From Acidobacteriota bacterium (lineage in GTDB: Bacteria > Acidobacteriota > Thermoanaerobaculia > UBA5066): a stretch of 64,000 bases of DNA. This document shows, piece by piece, positions 28,107 through 37,083 of the stretch. The notes under the pieces were generated by a model that did not search any database, was not told where the DNA came from, and worked only from the letters and a program-made list of their open reading frames with translations. How positions within the stretch are numbered: position 1 is the first letter of the stretch; every line of letters begins with the position of its first letter. The DNA is taken from contig JAKOVQ010000046.1 of the NCBI GenBank assembly GCA_029781975.1, forward strand, positions 157,389 through 221,388. The letters are read 5' to 3'. The position numbers were made by a program, and so were the translations under genes.

Positions 28107-29537
28107 TCAGGGGGCGGCGCGCCTGGCCAGCGCGTTCGCGGCGGCGAGCGCGGCGTGGCGGTAGAGGTCGGAGAGGGTCGGGTAGTTGTAGAGCGACTCG
28201 GCGATCTCGGAGGCCGTGGCCTGCATCTTCAGGTAGGCCTGCCCGATGTGGACGAGCTCGCTCGCCGAGTGGCCGACGATGTGGACGCCGAGGAGCTTCC
28301 CGGTCCCGCCGTCGAAGAGGAGCTTGAGGAGCCCCTCCGTGTCGCCGACGATCTGCCCCCGCGGGTTCATCGCGTACTGGGCGCGGCCGGCCACGTAGTC
28401 GACCCCCTGCTCCTTCAGCTTCTCCTCGGTCGCCCCGACGTAGCTCACCTCCGGGATCGAGTAGACGGCGAAGGGGAGGTTCTCGGTGGAGGCCTTGGGC
28501 GTCGGCAGCCCGAGGGCGTGGCGCATGGCGCGCCGTCCCTGCTCCATCGCCGTCGAGGCGAGGGCGGGGTAGCCGACGACGTCGCCGATGGCGTAGATGT
28601 GGGGGTGGTCGGTCTGGAGGTCCTCGTTCACCTTGAGGAGGCCGTACTTGTCCGGGACGAGGCCGATCGTCTCGAGGCCGAGGTCCTTCGTGTTGCCGTC
28701 GCGCCCGACGCAGTAGAGGAGGACGTCGGTCGAGAAGGTCCGTCCCTTCCTGGTCGTGCACGTCACGCGCGGCGGCGTGCCGGGGATCCGCTCGATCCGC
28801 TCGTGGCGGTCGTCGTGGAGGACCTCGACGTGGAGGTTCGCGAACGCCTTCTCGAGGATGCCGACGATCTCCCGATCGAGGTAGGGGAGGAGCCGGTCGC
28901 GCGTGTCGATCAGGGTGACGTAGATCCCCAGCGCCGCGAAGATGCTGGCGTACTCGATGCCGATCACCCCGGCGCCCAGGACGACCATCGTCTTGGGGAT
29001 CCGCGGGAGCTTGAGGATGGTGTCGCTGTCGAAGACGCACTCGCCGTCGAACGGGACGTCGGCGGGGTGGTTCGGCCTCGAGCCGGTGGCGATGACGACG
29101 ACGTCGCCCCGGAGGGTCCCCTTCCGCCGCCGGTCCTTCCCCTCGACGGCGACCGTGTGGGGGTCGAGGAAGCGCGCCTGCCCGCGGAAGATCTCGACCC
29201 GGTAGCGGCCGAGGGAGGCGTTGATCAGCTCCAGCTCGCGCTGGACGACGAGCCTCTCGCGCCACATCAGGTCGCCCACGGTGAGGTCGTCGGTCAGCTC
29301 GGTCTGGAACCCGTGGAGCCGGTGGCGGGTCATCCCGTAGAAGAAGAGGGCGCTCTCGCGGAGCGTCTTGGACGGGATCGTCCCCCAGTTGACCCGGGTC
29401 CCGCCCACCATCGGGGCCTTCTCGACGAGGGCGACGTGGCGGTGCGCCTTGGCGGCCTGGATGGCGGCGCGCTCCCCGGCGGGGCCGCCCCCGATGATGA
29501 CGACGTCGAACGAGGCGCTGGTGGGGATCGCGATCAC
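28107..29537 (-). CDS. sthA: Soluble (Si-specific) NAD(P)+ transhydrogenase
   Basis: FDVVIIGGGPAGERAAIQAAK, GGTRVNWGTIPSKTLRESALF, VVLGAGVIGIEYASIFAALG; flavoprotein disulfide reductase fold without the CxxxxC pair. Confidence 0.92.
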   Translation of the reverse strand: MIAIPTSASFDVVIIGGGPAGERAAIQAAKAHRHVALVEKAPMVGGTRVNWGTIPSKTLRESALFFYGMTRHRLHGFQTELTDDLTVGDLMWRERLVVQRELELINASLGRYRVEIFRGQARFLDPHTVAVEGKDRRRKGTLRGDVVVIATGSRPNHPADVPFDGECVFDSDTILKLPRIPKTMVVLGAGVIGIEYASIFAALGIYVTLIDTRDRLLPYLDREIVGILEKAFANLHVEVLHDDRHERIERIPGTPPRVTCTTRKGRTFSTDVLLYCVGRDGNTKDLGLETIGLVPDKYGLLKVNEDLQTDHPHIYAIGDVVGYPALASTAMEQGRRAMRHALGLPTPKASTENLPFAVYSIPEVSYVGATEEKLKEQGVDYVAGRAQYAMNPRGQIVGDTEGLLKLLFDGGTGKLLGVHIVGHSASELVHIGQAYLKMQATASEIAESLYNYPTLSDLYRHAALAAANALARRAAP

Positions 29538-29592
29538 TCCCCGATGCTAGCAAGCCGGCGGGCCCGGGGGGTGGCGGGGGCCCCGGGAGGCG

Positions 29593-30156
29593 TCAGCTCT
29601 TCTTCTTCTCCTCGTCGGGAGGGGGGAGCACCTTCAGGTAGCGCGACGCGTTCGGGATGACGTACTGGATCGCCCCGCCCCGGGCGAGGTACCCCTTGGT
29701 GTTCGGCTTGCCCCGCGGCGCCACGACGAGCTTCTGGCCCGGGAGGGGCCGCGTCCAGGTGTCGATCGCCCCGGTGGTGTACGACTCGAGCGCGGCGGCC
29801 GTGTGGACCACCTCGAACCTCACGAAGTGCCGATCCGAGGGGTTGATCCCCAGGTCGTGCATGTCGGAGCCGACCTTCGAGTAGAAGAGCTTGTAGAGCG
29901 GCTCGTCGGGGAGCCGGAAGGCGGCGACCTTCGTCTCCTCGGCGAGGAGGACGATCCGGACGCGGCGGGAGAGGTCCATCGCCAGGAGGAAGGAGAGCGC
30001 CTCGTGGGCGGGGAGCGTCGGCATCTGCGCCGCGAAGAACTGCAGGGCCGTCTTGACCCCCTCCCGGCGGGTGGGCGCCCCCGGGATCCCGAGCGCGGCC
30101 AGCCAGGCGTCGAGGCGGTGCGGGTCGAGGTAGTCGCTCAGGCTCAGGGTGCTCAC
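29593..30156 (-). CDS. Hypothetical protein
   Basis: GTG start, VSTLSLSDYLDPHRLDAWLAALGIPG...; intact ORF, family not recognised. Confidence 0.7.
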   Translation of the reverse strand: MSTLSLSDYLDPHRLDAWLAALGIPGAPTRREGVKTALQFFAAQMPTLPAHEALSFLLAMDLSRRVRIVLLAEETKVAAFRLPDEPLYKLFYSKVGSDMHDLGINPSDRHFVRFEVVHTAAALESYTTGAIDTWTRPLPGQKLVVAPRGKPNTKGYLARGGAIQYVIPNASRYLKVLPPPDEEKKKS

Positions 30157-30307
30157 GGGTCCTCCCGTCGTCCTCGGGCCGGGTTGCCGGGGAGATGGTA
30201 GCGCGCGGCGGTCCCGAAGGGGGTGACCGGCCTCACGGAGGAGGGCGCCGGCCGTCCGGGCTAGACTCCGCCGTCGATCGACCGCGGCGGCCCCGAAAGG
30301 AGACGAG

Positions 30308-31642
30308 ATGACAGAGGCGACCCTCCCCGACACCTCGACCCCCGCCGGACCGTTCCACCCCTCGCGGGCCTTCTACCGGACGGTGGTGCTCGTCGTCGTG
30401 GGCCTCCTGACCTACGGGAGCTACTTCGCCTACGACAGCATCGGGGCGATCGCGCCGACCCTCATCAAGGCGTGGCACACGGGCCAGGACGGGATCGGGA
30501 TGATGTACACGATCTACAGCATCGCGGCGATCCTCTCGGTCTTCGTCGGGGGAGTGCTGAGCGACCGGATCGGGACCCGGGCCGCGACGATCCTCTTCGC
30601 GTCGTTGATCGTCGTCGGGGCGGCCATCGTCGCCGGCGCCACGAGCGTGTCGATGGCGCTCGTCGGCCGCTTCCTGTTCGGGGCCGGCTCCGAGTCGCTC
30701 GTCGTCGTCCAGAGCGCCATCCTCGCGCGCTGGTTCCACGGGAAGGCCCTCGCCCTGGCGTTCGGGGTGACGCTCGCCCTGTCGCGCCTCGGGACCCTCT
30801 TCAGCTTCAACACGATGTCGCTCCTCTCCGGCCGGTTCGGCTGGCGGTCGGCCCTCTGGTGGGCGGCCGCGCTCTGCGCCGCCAGCCTCGCCTGCGGCGT
30901 CGTCTACTTCCTCCTCGACCGGAAGGGGGAGAAGGCGCTCGGGCTGGCCGAGGCGGGGGCGGGGGACAAGATCGTCCTTTCGGACGTCCGGAAGTTCGGG
31001 GCGTCGTACTGGTACGTGGTGGCCCTCTGCGTCACGTTCTACTCGGCGATCTTCCCCTTCACGGCGCTCTCGACCGACTTCTTCCACGAGAAGTGGGGGC
31101 TCCCGATGACGGTCGACGAGGGGTCGACGGGCTTCCTCTACGCGGCGGTGAAGGACTTCCTCCACATGTTCTCGACCGCGCCGGGGACGACGTCGATCAT
31201 CATCTTCGCGTCGATGTGCTTCGCCCCGTTCGCGGGCGGGCTCGTCGACAAGGTCGGCCGCCGGGGGAGCCTGATGCTCGCCGGCGCCCTCCTGATGATC
31301 CCCTGCTACCTGGTGATGGGGTTCACGACGTTCCCGCCCCGCTTCCCGATGATCCTCCTCGGCGCGGCGTTCGTCCTCGTCCCGGCGGCCATGTGGCCGG
31401 CGGTCCCCCTCATCGTCGACAAGGCGCGCGTCGGGACCGCCTTCGGCCTGATGACGACGATCCAGAACGTCGGCCTGGCCCTCTTCCCGTGGCTGAACGG
31501 GAAGCTCCGGGTGATGACCCACTCCTACGAGTCGAGCATGGTGATGTTCGCGTCGCTCGGCGCGGCGGGGTTCGTCTTCGCCCTCCTCCTCCTCCGGGCC
31601 GACGCGAGGTCCGGGCACGTCCTGGAGAGGGCGGGCGGGTAG
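30308..31642 (+). CDS. MFS transporter
   Basis: 12 hydrophobic segments, GGVLSDRIGTRAATILFA, strong AAAGGAGA RBS. Confidence 0.93.
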   Translation: MTEATLPDTSTPAGPFHPSRAFYRTVVLVVVGLLTYGSYFAYDSIGAIAPTLIKAWHTGQDGIGMMYTIYSIAAILSVFVGGVLSDRIGTRAATILFASLIVVGAAIVAGATSVSMALVGRFLFGAGSESLVVVQSAILARWFHGKALALAFGVTLALSRLGTLFSFNTMSLLSGRFGWRSALWWAAALCAASLACGVVYFLLDRKGEKALGLAEAGAGDKIVLSDVRKFGASYWYVVALCVTFYSAIFPFTALSTDFFHEKWGLPMTVDEGSTGFLYAAVKDFLHMFSTAPGTTSIIIFASMCFAPFAGGLVDKVGRRGSLMLAGALLMIPCYLVMGFTTFPPRFPMILLGAAFVLVPAAMWPAVPLIVDKARVGTAFGLMTTIQNVGLALFPWLNGKLRVMTHSYESSMVMFASLGAAGFVFALLLLRADARSGHVLERAGG

Positions 31643-31879
31643 CGCGGGCCCCGTCCGGGCGCCCCGTTCCGAAACGTGCTACCGTGGACGCATCCGGTCG
31701 GTGAGGCCGGCCCCGGTTCTCTCCCACGGCCTCGCCCGCTCCGGTCCCTCAGTTCGCCCCCCTCTCTTCGGACGAAGCGGACCACGAACTGACCCGGTCC
31801 CCGTTCGACCTTCCCGTATCCAGCAAGCCTCAACCAGCCCAGCGCGTCCTCCGGACGGGCTCACTCGCAAGGATTCCAG

Positions 31880-32167
31880 ATGAAGATCTACGTCGGCAAC
31901 CTCGGCTATTCCGTCAACGACTCCACTCTCCGCGACCTCTTCGCCGCCTACGGGACGGTCGAGTCGGCGCGCGTCATCACCGACCGCGACTCGGGCAGCT
32001 CCAAGGGCTTCGGCTTCGTCGAGATGGCCAGCGCGGACGCCCAGAAGGCGATGGGCGCCCTCAACGGCCGCGAGGTCGAGGGGCGTGCCCTCCGCGTCAA
32101 CGAGGCCAAGCCGCAGGAGAACCGCGGCGGCGGCGGCGGGTACGGCGGCGGCCGCGGCCGCTACTGA
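31880..32167 (+). CDS. RRM-domain RNA-binding protein with Gly/Arg-rich tail
   Basis: MKIYVGNLGYSVNDSTLRDLFAAYGTVESARVITDRDSGSSKGFGFVEM (RNP2/RNP1), GGGGGYGGGRGRY. Confidence 0.96.
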   Translation: MKIYVGNLGYSVNDSTLRDLFAAYGTVESARVITDRDSGSSKGFGFVEMASADAQKAMGALNGREVEGRALRVNEAKPQENRGGGGGYGGGRGRY

Positions 32168-32195
32168 CCCGGCCGTCTCGCGAGCCTCGAAACCC

Positions 32196-32230
32196 GGACC
32201 TCCGGAGCGTCGCTCCGGGGGTCCTTTCTC
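32196..32230 (+). terminator. Rho-independent terminator after RRM gene
   Basis: GGACCTCCGGAGC-GTC-GCTCCGGGGGTCC-TTTCTC, 13-bp stem with one wobble. Confidence 0.85.
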
Positions 32231-32263
32231 CATCCGGAGCCGCGGAGCTCACCGGAGAAGACC

Positions 32264-32437
32264 ATGGAAGTCGTCCTTCTTGTTTTCGTCGTCGTCGCCC
32301 TGGGCTTCGGCGCGCTCATGCTGGTGAAGTCCCGCGCGAAGAAGCGGGCGGAGCACCACGCCCGCGCCGAGAAGAGGGCGAAGGCAGCCCGCGCCGACCG
32401 GCAGGCCATCCAGCGGTCGATCGACGGCAGGCGCTGA
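32264..32437 (+). CDS. Small single-TM protein, 57 aa
   Basis: MEVVLLVFVVVALGFGALMLVKSRAKKRAEHHARAEKRAKAARADRQAIQRSIDGRR; upstream GGAGAAG RBS; absent from supplied ORF track (<60 aa). Confidence 0.6.
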   Translation: MEVVLLVFVVVALGFGALMLVKSRAKKRAEHHARAEKRAKAARADRQAIQRSIDGRR

Positions 32438-32494
32438 GGGGCGACGAAGCCGCCGACGCGACCGCTCGGTGACCCCGCGGCGCGGCGGGGCCGG

Positions 32495-32516
32495 TTGACA
32501 AAGTAAACATTTACTT
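32495..32516 (+). promoter_or_regulatory. -35-like TTGACA plus palindrome AAGTAAA-CA-TTTACTT (putative TetR operator)
   Basis: Perfect 7-bp inverted repeat at 32501-32516, 14 bp before the TetR start; AT-rich island in GC-rich DNA. Confidence 0.7.
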
Positions 32517-32529
32517 ACAACCTTCGCGG

Positions 32530-33138
32530 GTGGGCCGCGCGCGGGGACCGGACCGCCGGCAGGAGATCGCCGACGCCATCCTCGAGGTGATGGCGAGGGA
32601 AGGGATCGGCGCGCTGACGATGGAGCGCGTGAGCGGCGCGCTCGGCGTGACGCCCGGCGCGCTCTTCCGGCACTTCCCGTCCCGCGCGACCATGCTGAAC
32701 GAGGCCGCCCTTCGGGCGGTCGCCCTCCTCGACGCGACGGTCCCGCCGGCCGGCCCCCCCCCGCTCGAGCGGCTGCAGGGGTTCGTGGAGGCCCGCTTCC
32801 GCCTGGCGTCGCGACGGCTGGGGCTGCCGCAGCTCGTCTTCTCCGAGCAGTTCGGCAAGGCGCTCCCGCCCGAGGGGGCCCGCGCCGTCCGCGGAGCGGT
32901 CCTGAGGACCCGCGACTTCCTCGCCTCGGCCCTCGGGGACGCGGCGGCCCGCGGGGAGGTCCGGACCGACGTCCCTCCCTCCGAGCTCGCGATCACGGTG
33001 ATGGGGGTCCTCTTCGTCCGCGCGCTCCTCGTGACACTCGCGGTGCGCGGCACGGGAGGGGGAGGGCGCGAGCCCGGCGCGACCTGGAGCCACGTCCTCC
33101 GCCTGATCGGGCCGCGACCCGGGGAGGCCGTGCGGTGA
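32530..33138 (+). CDS. TetR family transcriptional regulator
   Basis: RRQEIADAILEVMAREGIGALTMERVSGALGVTPGALFRHFPSRATML; GTG start. Confidence 0.92.
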   Translation: MGRARGPDRRQEIADAILEVMAREGIGALTMERVSGALGVTPGALFRHFPSRATMLNEAALRAVALLDATVPPAGPPPLERLQGFVEARFRLASRRLGLPQLVFSEQFGKALPPEGARAVRGAVLRTRDFLASALGDAAARGEVRTDVPPSELAITVMGVLFVRALLVTLAVRGTGGGGREPGATWSHVLRLIGPRPGEAVR

Positions 33139-33818
33139 GGGGCGCCTCGCGATGGGAGAGCCCCTCGGTGGTGGGGGGCTTCTCGACCGCGGCCCCGAAC
33201 GAGGTCCTCCTGGAGCTCGTCCGGAACGAGCTCGGCCGCCGTCCCGGGCTGCGCGTCCTCGACCTGGGGTGCGGGGCGGCCCGGAACGCCTCCCCGATGG
33301 CCGCCCTCGGCGCCTCCGTCGTCGGGATGGACCTTTCGCCCGCCATGCTCGGCGCGGCCCGCCGCCGGGTCGCGGCGGAGGGGGCCGCCGGCCGCGTGTC
33401 GCTCGCGTGCGCCCCGATGGACCGCCTTCCCCTTCCCGCACGGAGCATCGACCTCGTCGTCGCGCACGGCGTCTTCAACCTGGCGCGCTCCGGCGCGGAG
33501 CTCCGGCGGGCGCTCGACGAGGCGGCGCGGGTGGCGCGGCCGGGGGCGGCGCTCTTCGTCTTCACGTTCTCGAGGTCCACCCTGCGCCCCGACGACCGGC
33601 CGCTCCCGGGCGAGCCGTTCGTCTTCACCCAGTTCTCCGGGGAGCCTCAGTGCTTCCTGACGGAGGACGAGCTCGAGGAGGAGCTCCTCCGGGCCGGGTT
33701 CGAGAAGGCCTCTCCCGGGCCCCTCACCGAGTACGGACGGCCGAGCCTCGGCCCGTCGCTCGCGCGGGGCGGCCCGGCCATCTGGGAGGGGACGTTCCGG
33801 AGGAAGCGGACGGGCTAG
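33135..33818 (+). CDS. Class I SAM-dependent methyltransferase
   Basis: LRVLDLGCGAARNASPMAALGASVVGMDLSPAMLGAARRR; GTGA overlap with TetR stop. Confidence 0.9.
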   Translation: MRGASRWESPSVVGGFSTAAPNEVLLELVRNELGRRPGLRVLDLGCGAARNASPMAALGASVVGMDLSPAMLGAARRRVAAEGAAGRVSLACAPMDRLPLPARSIDLVVAHGVFNLARSGAELRRALDEAARVARPGAALFVFTFSRSTLRPDDRPLPGEPFVFTQFSGEPQCFLTEDELEEELLRAGFEKASPGPLTEYGRPSLGPSLARGGPAIWEGTFRRKRTG

Positions 33819-33850
33819 ATGCCGCCGAGGCGGCGGCGAGGAGGAAAGGG

Positions 33851-36172
33851 ATGGAGTCCAGGGGATCGTCCGGGATCGAGCGCGCCGAGCGGGAGGCGCC
33901 CCTGTCGCCGTGGTGGCGCCACGCCGTCGTCCTCGTCATGGCCTTCGGCTTCACCCTCCTCGCCGTGGTGACCGCCCTGACCTACTCCAACGCCCCGCCG
34001 ATCCCGTCGCGGGTGGTCGACGAGGCGGGACGGACGCTCTTCACGGGCGAGGACGTCCTGCGGGGGCAGGAAGTCTTCCTCGAGTACGGCCTGATGGAGC
34101 ACGGGACGCTCTGGGGCCACGGCGCCTACCTCGGCCCGGACTACAGCGCGGAGTACCTGCACCGGCTGGCGGAGGTCTCCCGGGACGTCCTCGCCCGCGG
34201 GCGCCACGCGCGGCCGTACGCGGCGCTCGACCCCGACGCGGCGGCGAGCGTCGACGGCGAGGTCGCCCGGACGCTGAAGCGGAACCGCTACGACCCGGGC
34301 ACGGGGGTCCTTCGCTTCACGCCCGGCGAGGCGGCCTCGTGGACCGTGCAGCAGGCGGAGTGGGCCGCGTACTTCTCGGGCCGGACGCCCGCTCCGGGGC
34401 TCCCCGCGGGCTACATCGGCGACGCTGCGAAGCTGCGGGAGCTCACCGCGTACTTCGCGTGGGCGGCGTGGGCGACGGTCGCCGACCGTCCGGGCAAGGA
34501 CTACTCCTACACCAACAACTGGCCCTACGAGCCCGCCGTCGGCAACCGGCCGAGCGCCTCGACCTACCTCTGGAGCGCGCTCAGCCTGGTGACCCTCCTG
34601 GCAGGCCTCGGCGCCGTCCTCTTCGCCGTGGGCCGGTTCGACTACCTGGGCTGGCACGGCTCGCCGGAAGCCGGGCACGCCCACGACAGCGTCCTGGCCC
34701 GGTGGACGCCGACGCCGAGCCAGAAGGCGGTCGGCCTCTACCTCGCGGTCGTGGCGCTCCTCTTCCTCCTCCAGACGCTCGCCGGCGGGGCCCTCGCGCA
34801 CTACCGCGTGGAGTCGGGGGGCTTCTACGGCATCGACCTGGCGCGGCTCCTCCCCTACAACCTCCTCCGGACGTACCACCTGCAGCTCGCCATCTTCTGG
34901 ATCGCCACCTCCTGGGTGGCGGGCGGCCTCCTCCTCGCGCCCATCGTCGGAGGCGCCGAGCCCCGCGGCCAGCGCGCCGGCGTCCTCGCGCTCCTCGCGG
35001 CGCTCGCGGTGGTGGTCTTCGGGAGCCTCGCGGGCGAGTGGCTGGGGATCAACGGCCTCCTGGGGAAGCTCTGGTTCTGGCTGGGACACCAGGGCTCGGA
35101 GTACCTCGACCTCGGCCGCTTCTGGCAGCTGCTCCTTGCGGCCGGGCTCGTCGGCTGGCTCGTCCTGATGTCCCGCGCGCTGAGGCCCGCGATCCGCGAC
35201 GGGCGGCGCTCCGAGCTGGCCTCCCTCTTCCTCTACGCGGCGGCGGCGATCCCGCTCTTCTACCTCCCCGCGCTCTTCTTCGGCCCCCGGACGAACTTCG
35301 CCGTGATCGACAACTGGCGCTTCTGGATCATCCACCTCTGGGTCGAGGGCTTCTTCGAGCTCTTCGCCACCGTCCTCGTGGCCGTGATCTTCGTCCTCCT
35401 CGGGCTGGTCTCGGCCCGCACCGCCACCCGGGTCATCTACCTCGACGCCATCCTCTATCTCTCGGGCGGGATCGTGGGGATCGGCCACCACTGGTACTTC
35501 ACGGGGCAGGGGACGCTGAACATGGGGCTCGCCGCGTGCTTCTCCGCGCTGGAGGTGGTGCCGCTCACGCTCCTCACCCTCGACGCGTGGGACTTCATCC
35601 GGCTCCGAGACCGCCGGTGCGCGGACTGCAAGGCGGCCTTCGCCGACCGCCACCGCTGGACGATCAACTTCCTGATGGCGGTCGGCTTCTGGAACTTCGT
35701 CGGCGCGGGGATCTTCGGCTTCCTGATCAACCTGCCGATCGTGTCGTACTTCGAGGTCGGCACCGCGCTGACCAGCAACCACGGCCACTCGGCGCTCTTC
35801 GGGGTCTTCGGGATGCTGGCGCTGGCCGTCGTGGTCTTCTGCCTCCGGTCGCTCTCGAGCGACGAGTCCTTCTCCCGCGCGGAGCGGCTGATCCGCGTCG
35901 GCTTCTGGGGGCTCAACGGCGGGCTCGCCCTGATGATGGCGATCGACCTCTTCCCCGGCGGGGTGCTCCAGCTGTGGGACGTCCTTCAGAACGGGTACTG
36001 GCACGCGCGCCGCCTCTCCTTCCTGATGGGCGGGACGTTCCACCGCCTCGAGTGGATGCGCGCCGCGGCAGACACCGTCTTCCTCGTCGTCGGCGTCGTG
36101 CCGTTCGTCGCCGCGGTGCTCGTCGCCCTCCTCGGCCCGCGGCGGCGCGCGGCAGGGGAGCCGACCGCCTAG
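33851..36172 (+). CDS. norZ: Quinol-dependent nitric oxide reductase (qNOR, large subunit with fused N-terminal domain)
   Basis: TLWGHGAYLGPDYSAEYLHRL, AYFAWAAWATVADRPGKDYSYTNNWPYEP, RTYHLQLAIFWIATSWVAGGLLLAP, IIHLWVEGFFELFATV, GIGHHWYFTGQG, NHGHSALFGVFGM. Confidence 0.93.
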   Translation: MESRGSSGIERAEREAPLSPWWRHAVVLVMAFGFTLLAVVTALTYSNAPPIPSRVVDEAGRTLFTGEDVLRGQEVFLEYGLMEHGTLWGHGAYLGPDYSAEYLHRLAEVSRDVLARGRHARPYAALDPDAAASVDGEVARTLKRNRYDPGTGVLRFTPGEAASWTVQQAEWAAYFSGRTPAPGLPAGYIGDAAKLRELTAYFAWAAWATVADRPGKDYSYTNNWPYEPAVGNRPSASTYLWSALSLVTLLAGLGAVLFAVGRFDYLGWHGSPEAGHAHDSVLARWTPTPSQKAVGLYLAVVALLFLLQTLAGGALAHYRVESGGFYGIDLARLLPYNLLRTYHLQLAIFWIATSWVAGGLLLAPIVGGAEPRGQRAGVLALLAALAVVVFGSLAGEWLGINGLLGKLWFWLGHQGSEYLDLGRFWQLLLAAGLVGWLVLMSRALRPAIRDGRRSELASLFLYAAAAIPLFYLPALFFGPRTNFAVIDNWRFWIIHLWVEGFFELFATVLVAVIFVLLGLVSARTATRVIYLDAILYLSGGIVGIGHHWYFTGQGTLNMGLAACFSALEVVPLTLLTLDAWDFIRLRDRRCADCKAAFADRHRWTINFLMAVGFWNFVGAGIFGFLINLPIVSYFEVGTALTSNHGHSALFGVFGMLALAVVVFCLRSLSSDESFSRAERLIRVGFWGLNGGLALMMAIDLFPGGVLQLWDVLQNGYWHARRLSFLMGGTFHRLEWMRAAADTVFLVVGVVPFVAAVLVALLGPRRRAAGEPTA

Positions 36173-36242
36173 CGCTCGACGGGGAGACCGCGGTCGAGGA
36201 CGGCGCGGCCGGCGCCAGGGGCCGGGCGCGCCGTCGCCCGCG

Positions 36243-36871
36243 TCAGCGGCGCGCGAGGAGCGCCGCCACCTCGGCGTCGTGCCGCGGGTTGGTCCAGACG
36301 GTCGAGCCCGGAGGCGGGGTGAGGGCGCTCCGTGCCGCCGAGCGGGACGGGCTCGAGGGGGGCGCCGGAGGCGCCGCCGGTGCCGACGAAGGCGCGGGAG
36401 ACGGCTCGGGCGGCAGGACGACGACCTCCTTGACGACGGCCCCGAGGGCGGCGGCGTCGGCGACCCCGGAGAGGAAGGAGCCGCGCCAGGTGCGGCCGGG
36501 CGGGATCGGGTCGTGCGGGCGGTTCCACCCGACCTCCTGGACGCCGCCGGGAAGCGGCTTGCCGTCGGGGCCGAAGAAGACGACGGTGTAGATCACGCGT
36601 GCGACGCGCCGGTCGCAGAGGTTGCGCAGGAAGCTGCCGTAGGTCGGGATCGCCGTCTTTCCCTCGACCGTCCCGACCGCGACGGCGACGGGCGCCTTCC
36701 CGGCGGCGACGAGCTCCTCGAAGCGCGCGGGGCCGCGGGAGGGACCGGCGGGCGACGGGCCGCACCCCGCGACGTGGAGGAGCGCGACGGCGAGCGCCGC
36801 CCGGAGCGCCGTCCCGGGCCACGACGGCCGGGCGCCGCCCGGGGACGAGACGCCGTCTCCATTTCGTTCAT
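36243..36871 (-). CDS. Probable lipoprotein; start codon/frame ambiguous
   Basis: Frame ending 36243 has lipobox-like LAVALLHVAGCGPSPAG and a conserved-looking body; the nearest ATGs (36871, 36862) are in a different frame. Confidence 0.55.
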
Positions 36872-37083
36872 TCTGAAAACGACGGAAAACAAAAAGCGGG
36901 AGCGCGCCCTGGCAGGCAACGCTCCCGGCATCCCGGTCCACGCGAAGGAAGGGGGCGGCGGAGAGTGGTTCCTTCGCCGGTCCGGGTTTTCTCGATCGGA
37001 AAGAGAGGCGGAGGGGCTCCGCAGCCAGCCCTCCGTAGGTCAATGTGGGTCCGCGCGGGGTGAAAAGCAAGGACGGAACGGGA

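Noticed and set aside
28107-29537. Dihydrolipoamide dehydrogenase or mercuric reductase
   Set aside because: Active-site CxxxxC is absent (GGTRVNWGTIPSK), which fits soluble transhydrogenase
33152-33850. Upstream part of the 1,006-aa plus ORF ending at 36172
   Set aside because: Out-of-frame reading of the methyltransferase gene; qNOR starts at ATG 33851
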